Shown here: positions 10,220 through 19,527 of the stretch, in pieces
Position numbering within the stretch: the first letter of the stretch is position 1
Layout of the letters: every line of letters begins with the position of its first letter
From: Actinidia chinensis
Lineage: Eukaryota; Streptophyta; Magnoliopsida; Ericales; Actinidiaceae
Direction: 5' to 3'
Assembly: GCA_009663005.1 (NCBI GenBank)
Contig: VIGQ01001598.1
Coordinates: forward strand, 7,501 to 29,273
DNA: 21,773 nt
Translations under genes and position numbers: made by a program
Notes under the pieces: model-generated
Databases searched by the model: none
Seen by the model: the letters and a program-made list of their open reading frames with translations, nothing else
What the model was told of the DNA's origin: nothing

Positions 10220-10336
10220 ATAATTATAAAAAGTTAAATCCTTGGGATAATTACAAAAAGTATGAAACACATCCAAGCAACCAACCATAATTACAAAAAG
10301 TAATAGTTACCCAAACCACCTGTAATTACAAAAATA
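10220..10336 (+). repeat. four degenerate copies of ATAATTACAAAAAGTA
   Basis: The motif is exact at 10247-10262 and 10287-10302. It is degenerate at 10220-10236 (ATAATTATAAAAAGTTA) and 10323-10336 (TAATTACAAAAATA). All four copies have the same orientation and lie just beyond the end of the Myb/SANT-like gene. Clustered short subterminal repeats are a usual place for transposase binding in plant DNA transposons, so this probably belongs to the Harbinger element's end. Binding is not shown. Confidence 0.5.
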
Positions 10337-10389
10337 GGGGATCACTCTAGGTCAGCACTAATTATCCCATAATACCTACGTCACTAAAA

Positions 10390-11470
10390 CATGACTTTAC
10401 CATCTAAGACCCCCTCCACCCAACGTTGTTTCATATGGATCCGGTATGTCAATAAGCATCCAATCTTTCTTCTCCAGCCACAATGATGTTATTGACCTTA
10501 ACCTGTCCTTTCATCCATGTCAAGTTTTATTAACTCGCTAAAGACACTCTTTCTTTTGTTGAGAGTTCCTTGTCATACCCCAATGCATTGGTCAGTTTTT
10601 CCATATGGGCATTGTTTTTGGAGCTATGAAACCTTTCAGCTTTCATATTACTGGCTCTAGCTTTGCCTTCTTTTTAGCCTTTTTCGGCACGAAATATTTG
10701 GGATTGGAGTAGAGGGATTCCATCTTCTCTGGATTGAAAATTGACATTGCCTCTTGGAGTGGAAGAAGATTGACATTTTCCCTATGGAGTGGAAACGATT
10801 AATTGACACTGCCTCTTGAGTGGAAGGATTGGAATATTACAATGTGATCATTACCCTTACGTCCACAACTATCCTCCGAAAACAGTGGCTCCCAGTGTGC
10901 ATACCTATGACTATATCAATCATTCCATGTATCATCAATGGCCAGGGGTTTGAACAAGTTCCATGGGAACGTCGGGCATCCCGACCATTTCACCATTAGC
11001 CCCTTCATGCCCAAATAAGGTTTGCCAATCCTCGAACTGGGGAATGCCTTCCCCTGCTCCCACTCCACCCCTTTATGGTCTGCAGATGTTTAATTTGCAA
11101 ATATTAATGGAGATCGTACTTAAAGGAAGGAAGACAAAAACACAAATGAAAAAAAGTGAGACGTTAACCCTTTCATATTCCCCCATACCGTGTTTCTCAA
11201 CGTCCAACGCATTGCCCCGCATGGTTCTAATCAAAACCATTGATACGTATCATGTCTGCCAATAACCATATTTTTTCCTTCCAACCCTGGACTTTCGACT
11301 TTATGTTGGGCTTGGCTCGCGTGTGGTCCCAGGCAAGAGTTTCCGCACTCTTTTTAAACCACAGTGAGAACCCCAGGTTGAAGCCATTATGCCATTTTCA
11401 CTTTATCAACAAACAACCAACGCCACAAGTAGGTCCTCCTCTTCCTTTGAGGTCCTAAACCTACGTAGTT
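10390..11470 (-). pseudogene. PIF/Harbinger ORF1, Myb/SANT-like DNA-binding protein, decayed
   Basis: PIF/Harbinger elements encode a second protein with a Myb/SANT-like (Myb_DNA-bind_3) domain, which helps bring the transposase to DNA and the nucleus. On the minus strand the domain opens with [14 protein letters not shown] (about 11420-11458). After a frame change it continues [19 protein letters not shown] (11330-11388) and [14 protein letters not shown] (11276-11317), equivalent to the family's GFKPGYL...KAxPxIxSRIK region. A GT-AG intron of 89 bp (11080-11168) follows. The next exon has [11 protein letters not shown] and [16 protein letters not shown] (about 10989-11079), the equivalent of the family's YEDL..IFGKDRA. 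Near the C-terminus is ELIKLDMDER (about 10507-10536). Several stops and frameshifts make it inactive. It lies downstream of the transposase on the same strand. Confidence 0.8.
10741..10828 (-). repeat. three imperfect tandem repeats of about 31 bp in ORF1
   Basis: Copies begin TTGACATTGCCTCTTGGAGT (10741), TTGACATTTTCCCTATGGAG (10770) and TTGACACTGCCTCTTGAGTG (10803), each running on through GTGGAA. They lie in the poorly conserved linker of the Myb/SANT-like protein, after the FEDWQTLFG block. A local duplication in this element would lengthen the linker by about twenty residues. Confidence 0.6.
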
Positions 11471-11853
11471 GTTTTTCCGTTCCCGCTTTACCACCATTGG
11501 GCTTGGATTGCTTAGACTTGAGTTCCATTAGGTTTGCTAACCGTAATGTTGTAAGAGTAGTCCACAATTTGCATAACAAATACCAACATTTAAAAATATG
11601 AATTGAAACTAACAAACACGTAAATAACCATTCGGTGGCCACACCCATTATGGTGCAAAATTCAAATCATAAACACAATTATATATGATGAAAAATCATA
11701 TGAAAACCCCTTAGTACTACTTATTGGCCCCCCCCATGAATAGCCAAGAATTCTGTTGTTATTGGTTGCCAAATTTATCCCTCATTTCAGTCCACTCATT
11801 TGTGTATCGACTTGTGTAATGTGATCTTCTGGATCTTCAGGGGACATTATGAG

Positions 11854-12915
11854 TCATGTAGCTCCACATGTCGTACTACGGTCCACGGGATAATAGATTA
11901 TTTCTCGCTTAATGAAGTTGTGGAGGAGGAAACAATGCAGTGACGATTGCGACATTGAGTCCTTATGGCATAGTAAGAGTAAGATCTCAAGATCCCCCAT
12001 CTCATTTAAGAACCCCGAAGCATCTCTCAATAACATTTCGTGCCGCGGCGGATTCAGTTGAACGCTCTTCTACGTGAGGTCAAGTGTCTTGCCTCCAAAG
12101 TAAGTGTATCTTTGAGACCTATACGGTGCTAATAATCCCGGGCCTTTGGTAACAGCATCAACGAGGTAGAATGACCTAAAAATGCATTTTAAGGTGTACG
12201 TGAGTACATTGATACATAATTGTATTTTTACTATACAATCGGTGTGAAGTGTTTGTACTCACGTTACTTATGGAATTTTCAACCGTGTGGCCTAAACAAT
12301 GCATTAGGCAAGCACTCTCGAGTCTGTGGCAAAACCTTCCCAAACAGGACAAGTCATTATGAATTGTAGATTTCGACTTACATACACTAACACATTTGTG
12401 GCATAATCCCCCTTTCTTGAATATATAGCGTGGCCTTCGTTTAATCCGGGGGAGGACGGTATGAAGGTACCGTCTAAAGCCCATAGACAATTCTATGACA
12501 TAGGAAAAGAAAGTATTATTTATTTAATCAAAGAAGTGCAGCTGAATATTACCAAAAAAGTAATACAGGGCTTTACCTCAAACCATTTCCCACTTATTCC
12601 CTGTGGTCATTGGGAAAAGCACAGTCGGGATGAAGCCGCAAACACACTTGAAGACGCCCAAAACTGCCACAAAAACTGCATTGAAATGCCTACTTACTAG
12701 CCCCCGATCTGATAAACTGAAAACTTTGTATTCCTATTCTTCGTATGATGCGATAGGATCCATAAAAATATTGCCACTTTCTCTGCAACACCCACACGTC
12801 CCTAGAGTATTGTAGGCCTATTTGATGAGTAAGGGCACAACCTCGTAAAGTATGCCATTACCCTCAATTGGTCATGGCAGGTTGTGTCAATCAGAGCTAC
12901 TAACCTATTAAGTGA
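11854..12915 (-). pseudogene. PIF/Harbinger DDE transposase (HARBI1-like, DDE_Tnp_4), decayed
   Basis: This encodes the nuclease that cuts and pastes PIF/Harbinger elements. On the minus strand exon 1 (about 12915-12577) carries [20 protein letters not shown] (about 12731-12789) and VSRHFNAVF, matching the N-terminal helix-rich region, and ends KWFE. A GT-AG intron of 84 bp (12493-12576) follows. Exon 2 (12492-12268) runs [27 protein letters not shown] and [12 protein letters not shown]. It is uninterrupted for about 60 codons, then hits stops. The second intron is 92 bp (12176-12267). Exon 3 starts at 12175 with FYLVDA, then LLAPYRSQRY, VIERCFGVLK (12005-12043, different frame) and LLHNFIKRE (about 11900). 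The presumed catalytic residues, D of DGT, D of LVDA and E of VIER, are all present. Stops in exon 2 and exon 3 and a frameshift near 12700 make it a pseudogene. It shares strand with the Myb/SANT-like gene to its left. Confidence 0.9.
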
Positions 12916-14400
12916 GTTTATTTGTTGTTGGTACACATTCAGATTCAACAAAGTTGAGGACTACGTTTCTGACCCTTCACAATGAACCCTTAATTAACAT
13001 GTATATTTGAGGGACGTATTGAAAAGTCCTCATGAACACATTACTATTATTAAACACATCACGATCCCTTTTCTTTTGTCGTTTACGTATTGGTTAGTCT
13101 AGCCATTCCTGAGAAGTGTCAAAGCCTGGCATTAAACATGAATTAATTTCTAAAAATGTGTAGTCGTGCTCCTTTTCAACGTAAATTAATAAGTTCAACC
13201 AATTGTTGCCTTTTTTTAGAAATTCAAAATATGAACCTCTAGTTAAATGAACTATTTCCAAATTTACTAAAACATACTAGTCCATCGTTCTAGGGGATAA
13301 CTATCAGATAATTCTGAAGCATCTTCAATAACTATACCACTACGCTGACTTATTTGCCAGGGACATGCCAACAAAATGGTGTCAATACTGAAAATACATC
13401 CTCTCTCATATTGAGGGTCGTTATGTTCTTAAGTTGTGTTATTACAGTAACCCTTGCTAACTGGAATGCTATATACGTCTATGTAGGAGTTTCAATTGTA
13501 GTTCACTAATTCGAATCTGCACCAAAGCTTGTTTAGGGAAAGATGAACTCTTAATGTTTGCAACAGAGATGTGCGAAAAAGACATCAAGTTGATCTGAAA
13601 CCAAGATATTTTACTTCTAAATATTTTGCGTCATGGAAGCAAATGTCTACATTAAGGGCTATATTTTGGATGACAATAAATCTACATGTGATGTACAGGA
13701 AGAGAAATTTACCTCTTGTAACCATAAAGTATTGGACTCCAAAACCAAGAAAATTTTCTTTTTTATGAAATACAGTCTTTAAAGCATAATAGTTATTAAA
13801 AGTTGAAGAAACAAAATCCCCGAAATGCAAATTGTGCCAAAGAAAACCGTCGAGTGACGTAGAAGAAGAATGAGAACTATTAAGAGCGTTTTGTTACACA
13901 TTAGCAAAAGAAAGACATGTTCCCGATGCTTGGATTAGCAATTTCTTGTGTTCAACAAGAAAGCACATACGATTTTCTTATTTACTCAGCAAATATTTCA
14001 TGTATCAGTATGTGTATCTTCATTTAGCATTATCAAACACCATAAAGAAACTGATAATTGCAATGGAAAAGGTTGACTTAAAGAAAGTTCAAAACTACCA
14101 ATAGAGTTGCTTAACTTTACCACATAAAACTTTTTACCAGTATCAAAGCGAGACAACCAACTAAGACTATAAAATTCTTCAAACCACAGCTAGAATAAAC
14201 AACACAAGAACACCCATATTACAGGTCATATCTACTCATCCTACACCCATATTTGCCTTCCACGACCAATCCACTATATGGGCTCAGTACAATTTTAGGC
14301 CACAATCATAATTAGGGCAAACAAAAAAAATAGGGCAAATCTAATATTAGGCCAAATCTATACCCAAACTAACATAAGGAATAATCACAACATCCACGAT
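12916..14400. other. probable 5' part of the Harbinger element, no gene recognised
   Basis: This is the region upstream of the transposase on the minus strand. A pair of overlapping open frames on opposite strands at 13571-13830 resembles nothing I know and is probably chance. TAGGGCAAA occurs twice and related AGGCCAAAT/AGGCCACAA motifs occur between 14300 and 14360, forming a weak cluster of short direct repeats. I see no RNA gene. Confidence 0.35.
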
Positions 14401-14486
14401 TCGCGGGCCAAATCAGAGAGCATGTCGTCTACTTCTGAACCAAAACACAAATAAACAGATAGAGTTTACCAGCCACACACATACCT

Positions 14487-14875
14487 GAGTTGAAGAGGAC
14501 GTGAGTTAGAGATGTCGTCGAGTACAGGAGTCACTACGATGCAAATCGGCGACCTCCTATGTATCCGTCTCTCTTCCCTCTCTACTTGGTAAAGTGTGGA
14601 AGAATGGTACCAAAATAGGGCAACGAGGCACACCCGTAATCAACTAGCCAAAAAACGAGGCAAGACAGTATTTTCACCACCCGTGGAGGCTGCGTGACCA
14701 CGGACGGGGGTATCCCTTGTCCGTTCCATCTCCGACTATAGATGGATTGGAGTCCGATCGACGGAGAAATCAGGGAGAAGAAAATGGTAGCCAAACCATA
14801 GAGAATGGGAGAAAGGAGAGAAGAAATCAAGGAGATGGGCCAAATCCAGGACCATCTCCTTCCGCCAAACAGGGT
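14487..14875 (-). promoter_or_regulatory. possible promoter and 5' untranslated exon of the transposase transcript
   Basis: On the minus strand the sequence from 14875 is GC-richer than its surroundings and pyrimidine-rich. It ends at a good donor, CTCAACTTCAG-type sequence with CAG|GTATGTGTG, at about 14485-14487. Harbinger transposases often have a 5' untranslated exon and intron between the terminal repeat and the start codon. No start codon with a family-like N-terminus lies here. The open frame at 14582-14896 (minus) is therefore probably leader rather than protein. The role is inferred from position. Confidence 0.3.
14831..14875 (-). repeat. possible right terminal inverted repeat with subterminal hairpin
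   Basis: CTTCCGCCAAACAGGGT at 14859-14875 is the partner of 7249-7265 (16 of 17). Directly inside it, GGAGATGG (14831-14838) and CCATCTCC (14852-14859) form a perfect 8-bp stem with a 13-base loop. Hairpins just inside the terminal repeat are seen in several plant DNA transposon families. The next plus-strand bases, GTAATAG, do not match the left flank. Confidence 0.4.
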
Positions 14876-16060
14876 GTAATAGCTGCGAACCAACATTTTT
14901 TTTTCAAATGAAAAGTCTCTTAACCAATATCGATTTAGCTATATTCAGGAAAGAGTACATGTAATAATATAAAAAAGAGATACACTAAAATATATACAAA
15001 TACAAATTCTAATCAATATTACCTTCAAATTCTACTCCCAGCGCGCTTGGTGATGTACCTATTACTTCATACCTCAAATGAACATGTGTCTCATAACGAG
15101 CAAAGCCTATCCTTTAGCTTTGTACGATGAATGTTGCCACCACCACATTGGAATAGGTGGGACATGGAGATTCTGACATGTGTCAACGGTTGAGGAGGCA
15201 TTTAAAGGGAGGGAGAGGTTCTGACATGTGTCAAAAATTAAACAAAAAAAAAAATGATAAAAATAATAATAAATAAAACTAATTAAAAAAAATAAATAAA
15301 ACTAATAAAATAAAAGAAATAAAACTACATAAAAATTAAACAAAAAAAAAAAAAACAAAAATAAAAAATAAACTTAAAAAAAAGCAATTGAAAAAAACAG
15401 GGGTTAATTTGGCGAGGGGGAGAAGGGTGAAAAAAAAAAATATTTGAGGGAGGCGTAGTATAAAGTAAAAGTGCGCGGGGACAATGTGTATATGTCCGGG
15501 GAGGGGTGAGTAGCAATTTTAACTTTTTCCCAGAGTAGTCAATTTCTTATTGTATCGCCCGGTACTTGTCAATCATGTATTATTATGTTTAACTCTATGT
15601 TCCGTACCGCTTAAAATATCACAACATTACTGTGCCCGAGGTACCAGCCTGATTAACTTGCTTACCGCAATGAATTGAAATTTGGTAGAATCAGGTGTTT
15701 TAGTTTTGAGAAGATTTTTTGTAGAAATTTGTATTACCCAAAAGGTTTAGAACGATTGTTTCACTTGAAAAAACTTATGGATTTCTTATTTGATGTTTTT
15801 TAAGAGAGTGGGGATGTAAGGTTAATATCATGTTTTTTGTAGTCTTAGAGAAATACATGAGAAATATTTTAGTATGTATGGTAATGATCCAAAAAGGTAC
15901 ACCAATACACACCAATACCATATGTATCATACCGATAGCTAAAATGGTACATTGACCTATGCAAGATTGTCAGCTTTGCTTCTACCAAAGATAAAGAGAT
16001 GGAGAGATGAGATTGAAATTTAATTAAAAGTTTAGCTCAAGATGAAAATATTGAAAATAT
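14876..16060. other. AT-rich spacer with short repeats
   Basis: No gene recognised. Contents: a 16-bp direct repeat at 15171 and 15219; an A-rich low-complexity block at 15236-15390, whose minus-strand frame is only Phe-rich translation of poly-A; a G-rich stretch at about 15410-15510; and several GGTAC-centred motifs (about 15570, 15637, 15895, 15946) that look like scraps of an old repeat. Confidence 0.45.
15171..15234. repeat. 16-bp direct repeat TTCTGACATGTGTCAA
   Basis: Exact copies lie at 15171-15186 and 15219-15234, 48 bp apart. The core TGACA-TG-TGTCA is itself nearly palindromic, a form seen in dimeric transcription-factor sites such as TALE homeodomain TGAC cores. The copies flank a short purine-rich segment. 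They might be target duplications of a lost or tiny insertion, or paired binding sites. Confidence 0.6.
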
Positions 16061-16129
16061 TGGGTTGAATTTGTATAAGGTCAAACTCCAAGCTCCCCTT
16101 GCAAGAATCATCGCAAAATCGCATTACTC

Positions 16130-16254
16130 AGGTCGACGTCGTCTTATAGTTCTGCCTCAAATATCTTTTCCTCTTACTTCTGAGCCGATTCGCACAACCA
16201 ATCGATCTCCCTCCTCACAACGTCCGCCGCCGCCGCCACCGCCACCGCCGTCTG
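16130..16254 (+). other. candidate 5' untranslated exon 1 of the plus-strand host gene
   Basis: The segment is CT-rich and GC-richer than its surroundings, with a CCG/CCA triplet run at about 16224-16250. It ends at a consensus donor, CTG|GTAAGT (exon end 16254). The next few hundred bases are CT-rich (CTCTCTCTGTCTCTCTC), as is usual for the first intron of plant housekeeping genes. The open frame through this region gives only low-complexity Pro-rich translation of the triplet run and reads straight through the donor, so it is probably not coding. The exon start is a guess. It could splice to the acceptor at 17932, just before a start codon. Confidence 0.45.
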
Positions 16255-17932
16255 GTAAGTCCTCGGCCTCTCTATTTTGCATTCTCTTACTCTCTCTGTC
16301 TCTCTCACAGTCTGTCTTCCTCTCCGTCGTCTGCAACCACCGTAAGCCCTTCCCTCTCTCACTCGTACACAAACTGATTAATTAATTTGAAGTTTCAGGC
16401 TTCAACTTGATTTCTTTACTCATACAGAGAGAGCGAGAGAAAGAGTGAGCGAGAGATATTGAGAGATGGTAGTGTGAACTAGTATTAGGATCAAAGAGTA
16501 AAATTGGGAGGAATTTGGGGGATTCGAATTGGTCTGTATTGCGCAGAGATCTACATGATACAATGAAAAACAAGAATAAACCAGCAAAGACACACGGATT
16601 TAACGAGTTTCGGCAGTTGGTGTGACTACCTACCCTCCTCGTTGGCAGTCAGTAATCTATCTTATTATTTCGCAAGAAAAATACAACTGATTAGGATTAG
16701 GGTTACATTAAAATATATATATGAGTGAAAACCCCAAAATACCTATTATGACCCGCGTGGACAAACTAGATTACCCCCCACATGGCTCATGGCGTTACTC
16801 CGCTCCGCTCGATGTGCCTCATGCTCCTTCGCTCCGTTCCGCCCATGAGCCCCATTGTCTGGACTTAAGTATCAATTACATGACCCCTAACTCCAACAGT
16901 TTTGCCGTTTGAGATTGAATTTAATCTTGCATAGTAAAGCAAACTTCGGTTTCTTGATATTTTAACTGTTGAATTCAGATTAGAAACGAGAAAATAATGA
17001 AATATCACATAAAAACCGAGACGTGGATGATTGCAGATGTAAAAACCTATGTTTTTGGCAAGCTGCAACATTCGCAGTGTAGACACGTGGGCTAAGGGTG
17101 AGGAATAGGGTTGGCTACAGTTTATGTAGTTGTGAGTCCGTTTGGGATCAAAACGCACAGGTGGAGTAGAATGGTATAAACGTGGATTGTTTTTTGGATT
17201 TCGTATAGATAATGTAAAAAAGCAAGTGGTTTTTTTGAGTTTTCTCTAACATTTAATCAAGGCCAAGACTATTGACAATGACTATTGAAATTTTGGCCTT
17301 TATGCCCTGATCCTTTTTAGACCCGCTTCACACCATGATTGCATAGACTTTATTTCTAACTCTTGTATTAAACATTTATTATACAAGCCCATACCACCCA
17401 TTTTTCTTTCGCATTAATATTGGTTTTTTGAGTGCTCATAAATGGCATTATTTATGATGCTTTCCTTACATGCTCAGTTGATAACTTTACCAAAATGGGC
17501 ACCTACTATTCTAGCAATCTAATGTTTAACTTTATCGTTTGAATATTTTATTGTTCCTTGCCTTTCCAACATTTCTTAAGAAACTGTATGCACACTGATA
17601 TCTTCACCAAGTTTACATTTTTATTTTAATGGTGTACATAGTCAGCAGTCTACTGCTAATTATATTAATCCACTGTCTTATGTGCCTTTATATCTCATTA
17701 GGTAAATAAGAATTAAGGCATCACATACGTAGGAATTTTGCAACCGGAGAGGTTCCTACTTTTCCCCCCCTTGTCTCACTTCCCCATTCATCTAAACTGT
17801 AAAGGACGAGTTATGTGAGTAGTACTGGCGCTCTTAATTGGCACACGTGTCTGGTTTTTCTTCATTTTGACAATACGAGCTGTACTGAATAAACATTGTG
17901 TTCTTTATTTTTTTTCCATCAAACTATTGCAG
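16255..17932 (+). other. probable first intron, in the 5' untranslated region
   Basis: Bounded by the GTAAGT donor at 16255 and by a strong acceptor at 17932 (TTCTTTATTTTTTTTCC ... ATTGCAG). It holds CT- and GA-rich runs at 16265-16370 and 16425-16465, and a solo LTR at about 16533-16898. From 16900 to 17930 I see nothing else. The plus- and minus-strand open frames inside it are short and unlike known proteins. Confidence 0.4.
16533..16898 (-). mobile_element. solo LTR of an LTR retrotransposon
   Basis: On the minus strand the element starts TGTTGGAGTTAGGGG at 16898, the TGTTGGA start typical of plant Copia LTRs. It contains a TATATATATATTTT box (about 16710-16723), then CTAATCCTAATC and a downstream part ending CAATACA at about 16533. 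The plus-strand stretch AAAGACACACGGATTTAACG (about 16587) is a form I associate with plant LTR repeats. No second LTR, primer site or polyprotein lies nearby, so it is solo. The 3' boundary is uncertain and no 5-bp target duplication was found (GTTTT follows 16898). An inverted repeat, GGCTCATGGCG (16784-16794) with CCGCCCATGAGCC (16839-16851), sits in the upstream (U3) half. Confidence 0.6.
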
Positions 17933-17998
17933 AGCAATTCCATACTTATGACATGGGCTTCGCGAGAGGTTAGTAGAAAGGTGTGTAGTCACTGTCAG
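17933..17998 (+). CDS. candidate first coding exon of the IF-2-like gene
   Basis: A strong acceptor ends at 17932. The first start codon is at 17948 and opens MTWASREVSRKV. Plant mitochondrial IF-2 proteins, as I recall them, begin with a short MAWRELGKK-like stretch, and this is similar apart from two extra residues. The frame then runs to CHCQ before a possible donor CAG|GTTTAA (17998). A better-looking donor, GAG|GTTAGT, lies at 17968. The link to the exon at the right edge rests on this short resemblance and on the shared strand, so it is tentative. A second start codon at 17953 is in another frame. Confidence 0.3.
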
Positions 17999-18783
17999 GT
18001 TTAAAAGCTTACGGATTTCATGAACGTCCTATTTTGTCAGATGAGATGTAACTCCTAGAATCTTTAACAAATTCAAACTTCGTATTAGTGATACAAAAAA
18101 ATGAGGCTTTGAATTTAGGTGGCAAGAATATTTCTTTTCCAAACCAGTATCCATTTGTGCTTTACCATGGTACTTTCGTATGACAAAAGCCATCGATTTT
18201 GCAGGTTAAATTTCAAAAAGATACTCAATCCTGTGTTTAATTTAACAGAGATTGTATTCAGTTGCATAGCTGATGTTTATTTGCATGTTTGGTCACTGGA
18301 TCAATGAGTATCATTCACACTATATCATCACCTTTTAGAGCATTTAGTGTATCCACATCCTGGGAGACTACTAGTGGCTTTGCGCATATGTTGGAAATTG
18401 AAATTTTTAACAATTAAGTGCGATGCAGTTATTGATGATGTTGGTTATGCATAGTAATTCTCAGGTTCTCCTCTACTTCTCCCTCACCTGGTGGTTCAAG
18501 TTAATAAGATCAGAGGAGTCCTTAGCCTTCTGCTTTTAGTTTAATTTATTTTGTAAAGCAGTAATGGATATATGGGTGTGGTGCCGGGTTTTCTTTAGTG
18601 TTGGGCTTTGACCTCAAAACTCCAATGACATTGCATGTAGGATTGATATACTATGGTTTTGTAATATCTTCTGAACAAACTGTGTCTGCGGTTATGATTT
18701 TTCCATCTCTTCAAACTTCTTGTAATGATTATGATGGAAAAAAAAAGTCAAAAGCAAGAAATGTTACCTAAATCTTCTTTCAG
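17999..18783 (+). other. intron-like stretch
   Basis: T-rich sequence without recognisable coding content. The open frame at 18119-18307 is short, Phe/Leu-rich and lacks flanking splice sites. The stretch ends at a good acceptor, CTTCTTTCAG (18774-18783). Confidence 0.35.
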
Positions 18784-18903
18784 GGGAATTCGTGTAGCCT
18801 TACGAAAAACTTATATTCAGTAAATCAGAGTGAAGTGGTGTCAATTTCTTAAACCACCGTTAAGGACAAGGCGAAAGCACTGCTTCAGCCAGATGCCTAT
18901 CAG
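18784..18903 (+). CDS. candidate internal exon, product unidentified
   Basis: Flanked by CTTTCAG (ending 18783) and CAG|GTAATA (18904), the segment is 120 bp, a multiple of three. Frame 1 reads GNSCSLTKNLYSVNQSE, then a TAA, then TTVKDKAKALLQPDAYQ to the donor. The second half is protein-like, but the stop means the exon is broken, untranslated or starts later (for example after TTAAG at about 18864). I recognise no family. It belongs by position and strand to the locus that ends in IF-2-like sequence. Confidence 0.3.
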
Positions 18904-19065
18904 GTAATATGGGAGAAACCTATTGCTGTCTTTTTGTTTGTGTCTGGTACGTTTCTTGTTCTGCTTTGGTTATGAAGTGACTATTATGTTGTGCGGCTTG
19001 TTATTTCTGAATCCCACTGGAGGCTATTCCTTCAATCTTGCATTTTATTTATGGTTTGAATACAG

Positions 19066-19136
19066 TGAAACAAAAAATGGCTATTGATCTTGCTAGGCAG
19101 TATGAATCTGTTTATCAGTTCAAGCTGCATGTTTGT
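19066..19136 (+). CDS. candidate exon, product unidentified
   Basis: It follows the acceptor GAATACAG (ending 19065) and reads VKQKMAIDLARQYESVY, then QFKLHVC, then TAG. There is no clear donor before the stop. GTTTGT near 19130 is a possible one. The peptide looks like a helical protein segment but I cannot name it. It could continue the 120-bp exon at 18784. Confidence 0.2.
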
Positions 19137-19174
19137 TAGACCAATGCTAACTTTCATTATAGTTCTTTTTTCAG

Positions 19175-19271
19175 CATCGCTTCCCTTTAAACTATGTGCG
19201 CGACTTTCTGGCCGCGAGTTTTCGAGATTGTGATTACATTGCAAGTTCTTGAGCCAAGCGGCATTAATACG
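19175..19271 (+). CDS. splice-flanked 97-bp exon, product unidentified
   Basis: This has the best splice sites in the region: TTCTTTTTTCAG before it and ACG|GTAAGT after. One frame reads TMCATFWPRVFEIVITLQV, then LEPSGINT up to the donor, after an in-frame TAA near the start. Another reads HRFPLNYVRDFLAASFRD and stops late. I cannot say which is used. The N-terminal targeting region of organellar IF-2 is poorly conserved, so it could belong there. It could equally be an untranslated exon or part of another gene. Confidence 0.35.
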
Positions 19272-19527
19272 GTAAGTTGACATTCTATTTGACTGATTCT
19301 TTCCCTCTCAGCTTAACAGCCCTGTTAATAGAGTTCTTCTTAATTGTACTTCTCTATGGGAGAGTGTCATGGTTTGCAATTCAATTGTTTCCACCTTTTA
19401 AAGGGATTTTGGTCTGTGTTGGATGCTGAAGTATGTGTGTGTATGCCAATCCACGAATTCTTTCGAGTCGCTTTCACACACTGTGTGAAGGTGATAAGTG
19501 AAGAAAAGTATTCAAAAGAAAACCTTC
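19272..19527 (+). other. intron-like stretch
   Basis: It begins with the GTAAGT donor and runs to the Mutator-like MITE. An open frame at 19344-19658 runs into the MITE and is not credible as a gene. Confidence 0.35.

Noticed and set aside
10741..10828. CRISPR-like short repeats
   Set aside because: The three units are imperfect, lack spacers of constant length and lie within a decayed plant transposon gene.
13571..13830. Overlapping open frames on both strands
   Set aside because: Both strands are open over the same bases without codon bias or known motifs, which suggests chance.
14582..14896. 104-codon minus-strand open frame
   Set aside because: It starts outside the possible transposon end, crosses the terminal inverted repeat and subterminal hairpin, and resembles no transposase N-terminus.
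15325..15516. 63-codon minus-strand open frame
   Set aside because: It is mostly Phe-rich translation of poly-A/poly-T low-complexity sequence.
16065..16385. 106-codon Pro-rich open frame on the plus strand, and Gly-rich frames opposite
   Set aside because: The proline and glycine runs are translations of a CCG/CCA repeat. The frame reads through a consensus GTAAGT donor at 16255, so leader exon plus intron is the better reading.
16520..16535. tRNA-like B-box GATTCGAATT
   Set aside because: No matching A-box, acceptor stem or cloverleaf lies around it.
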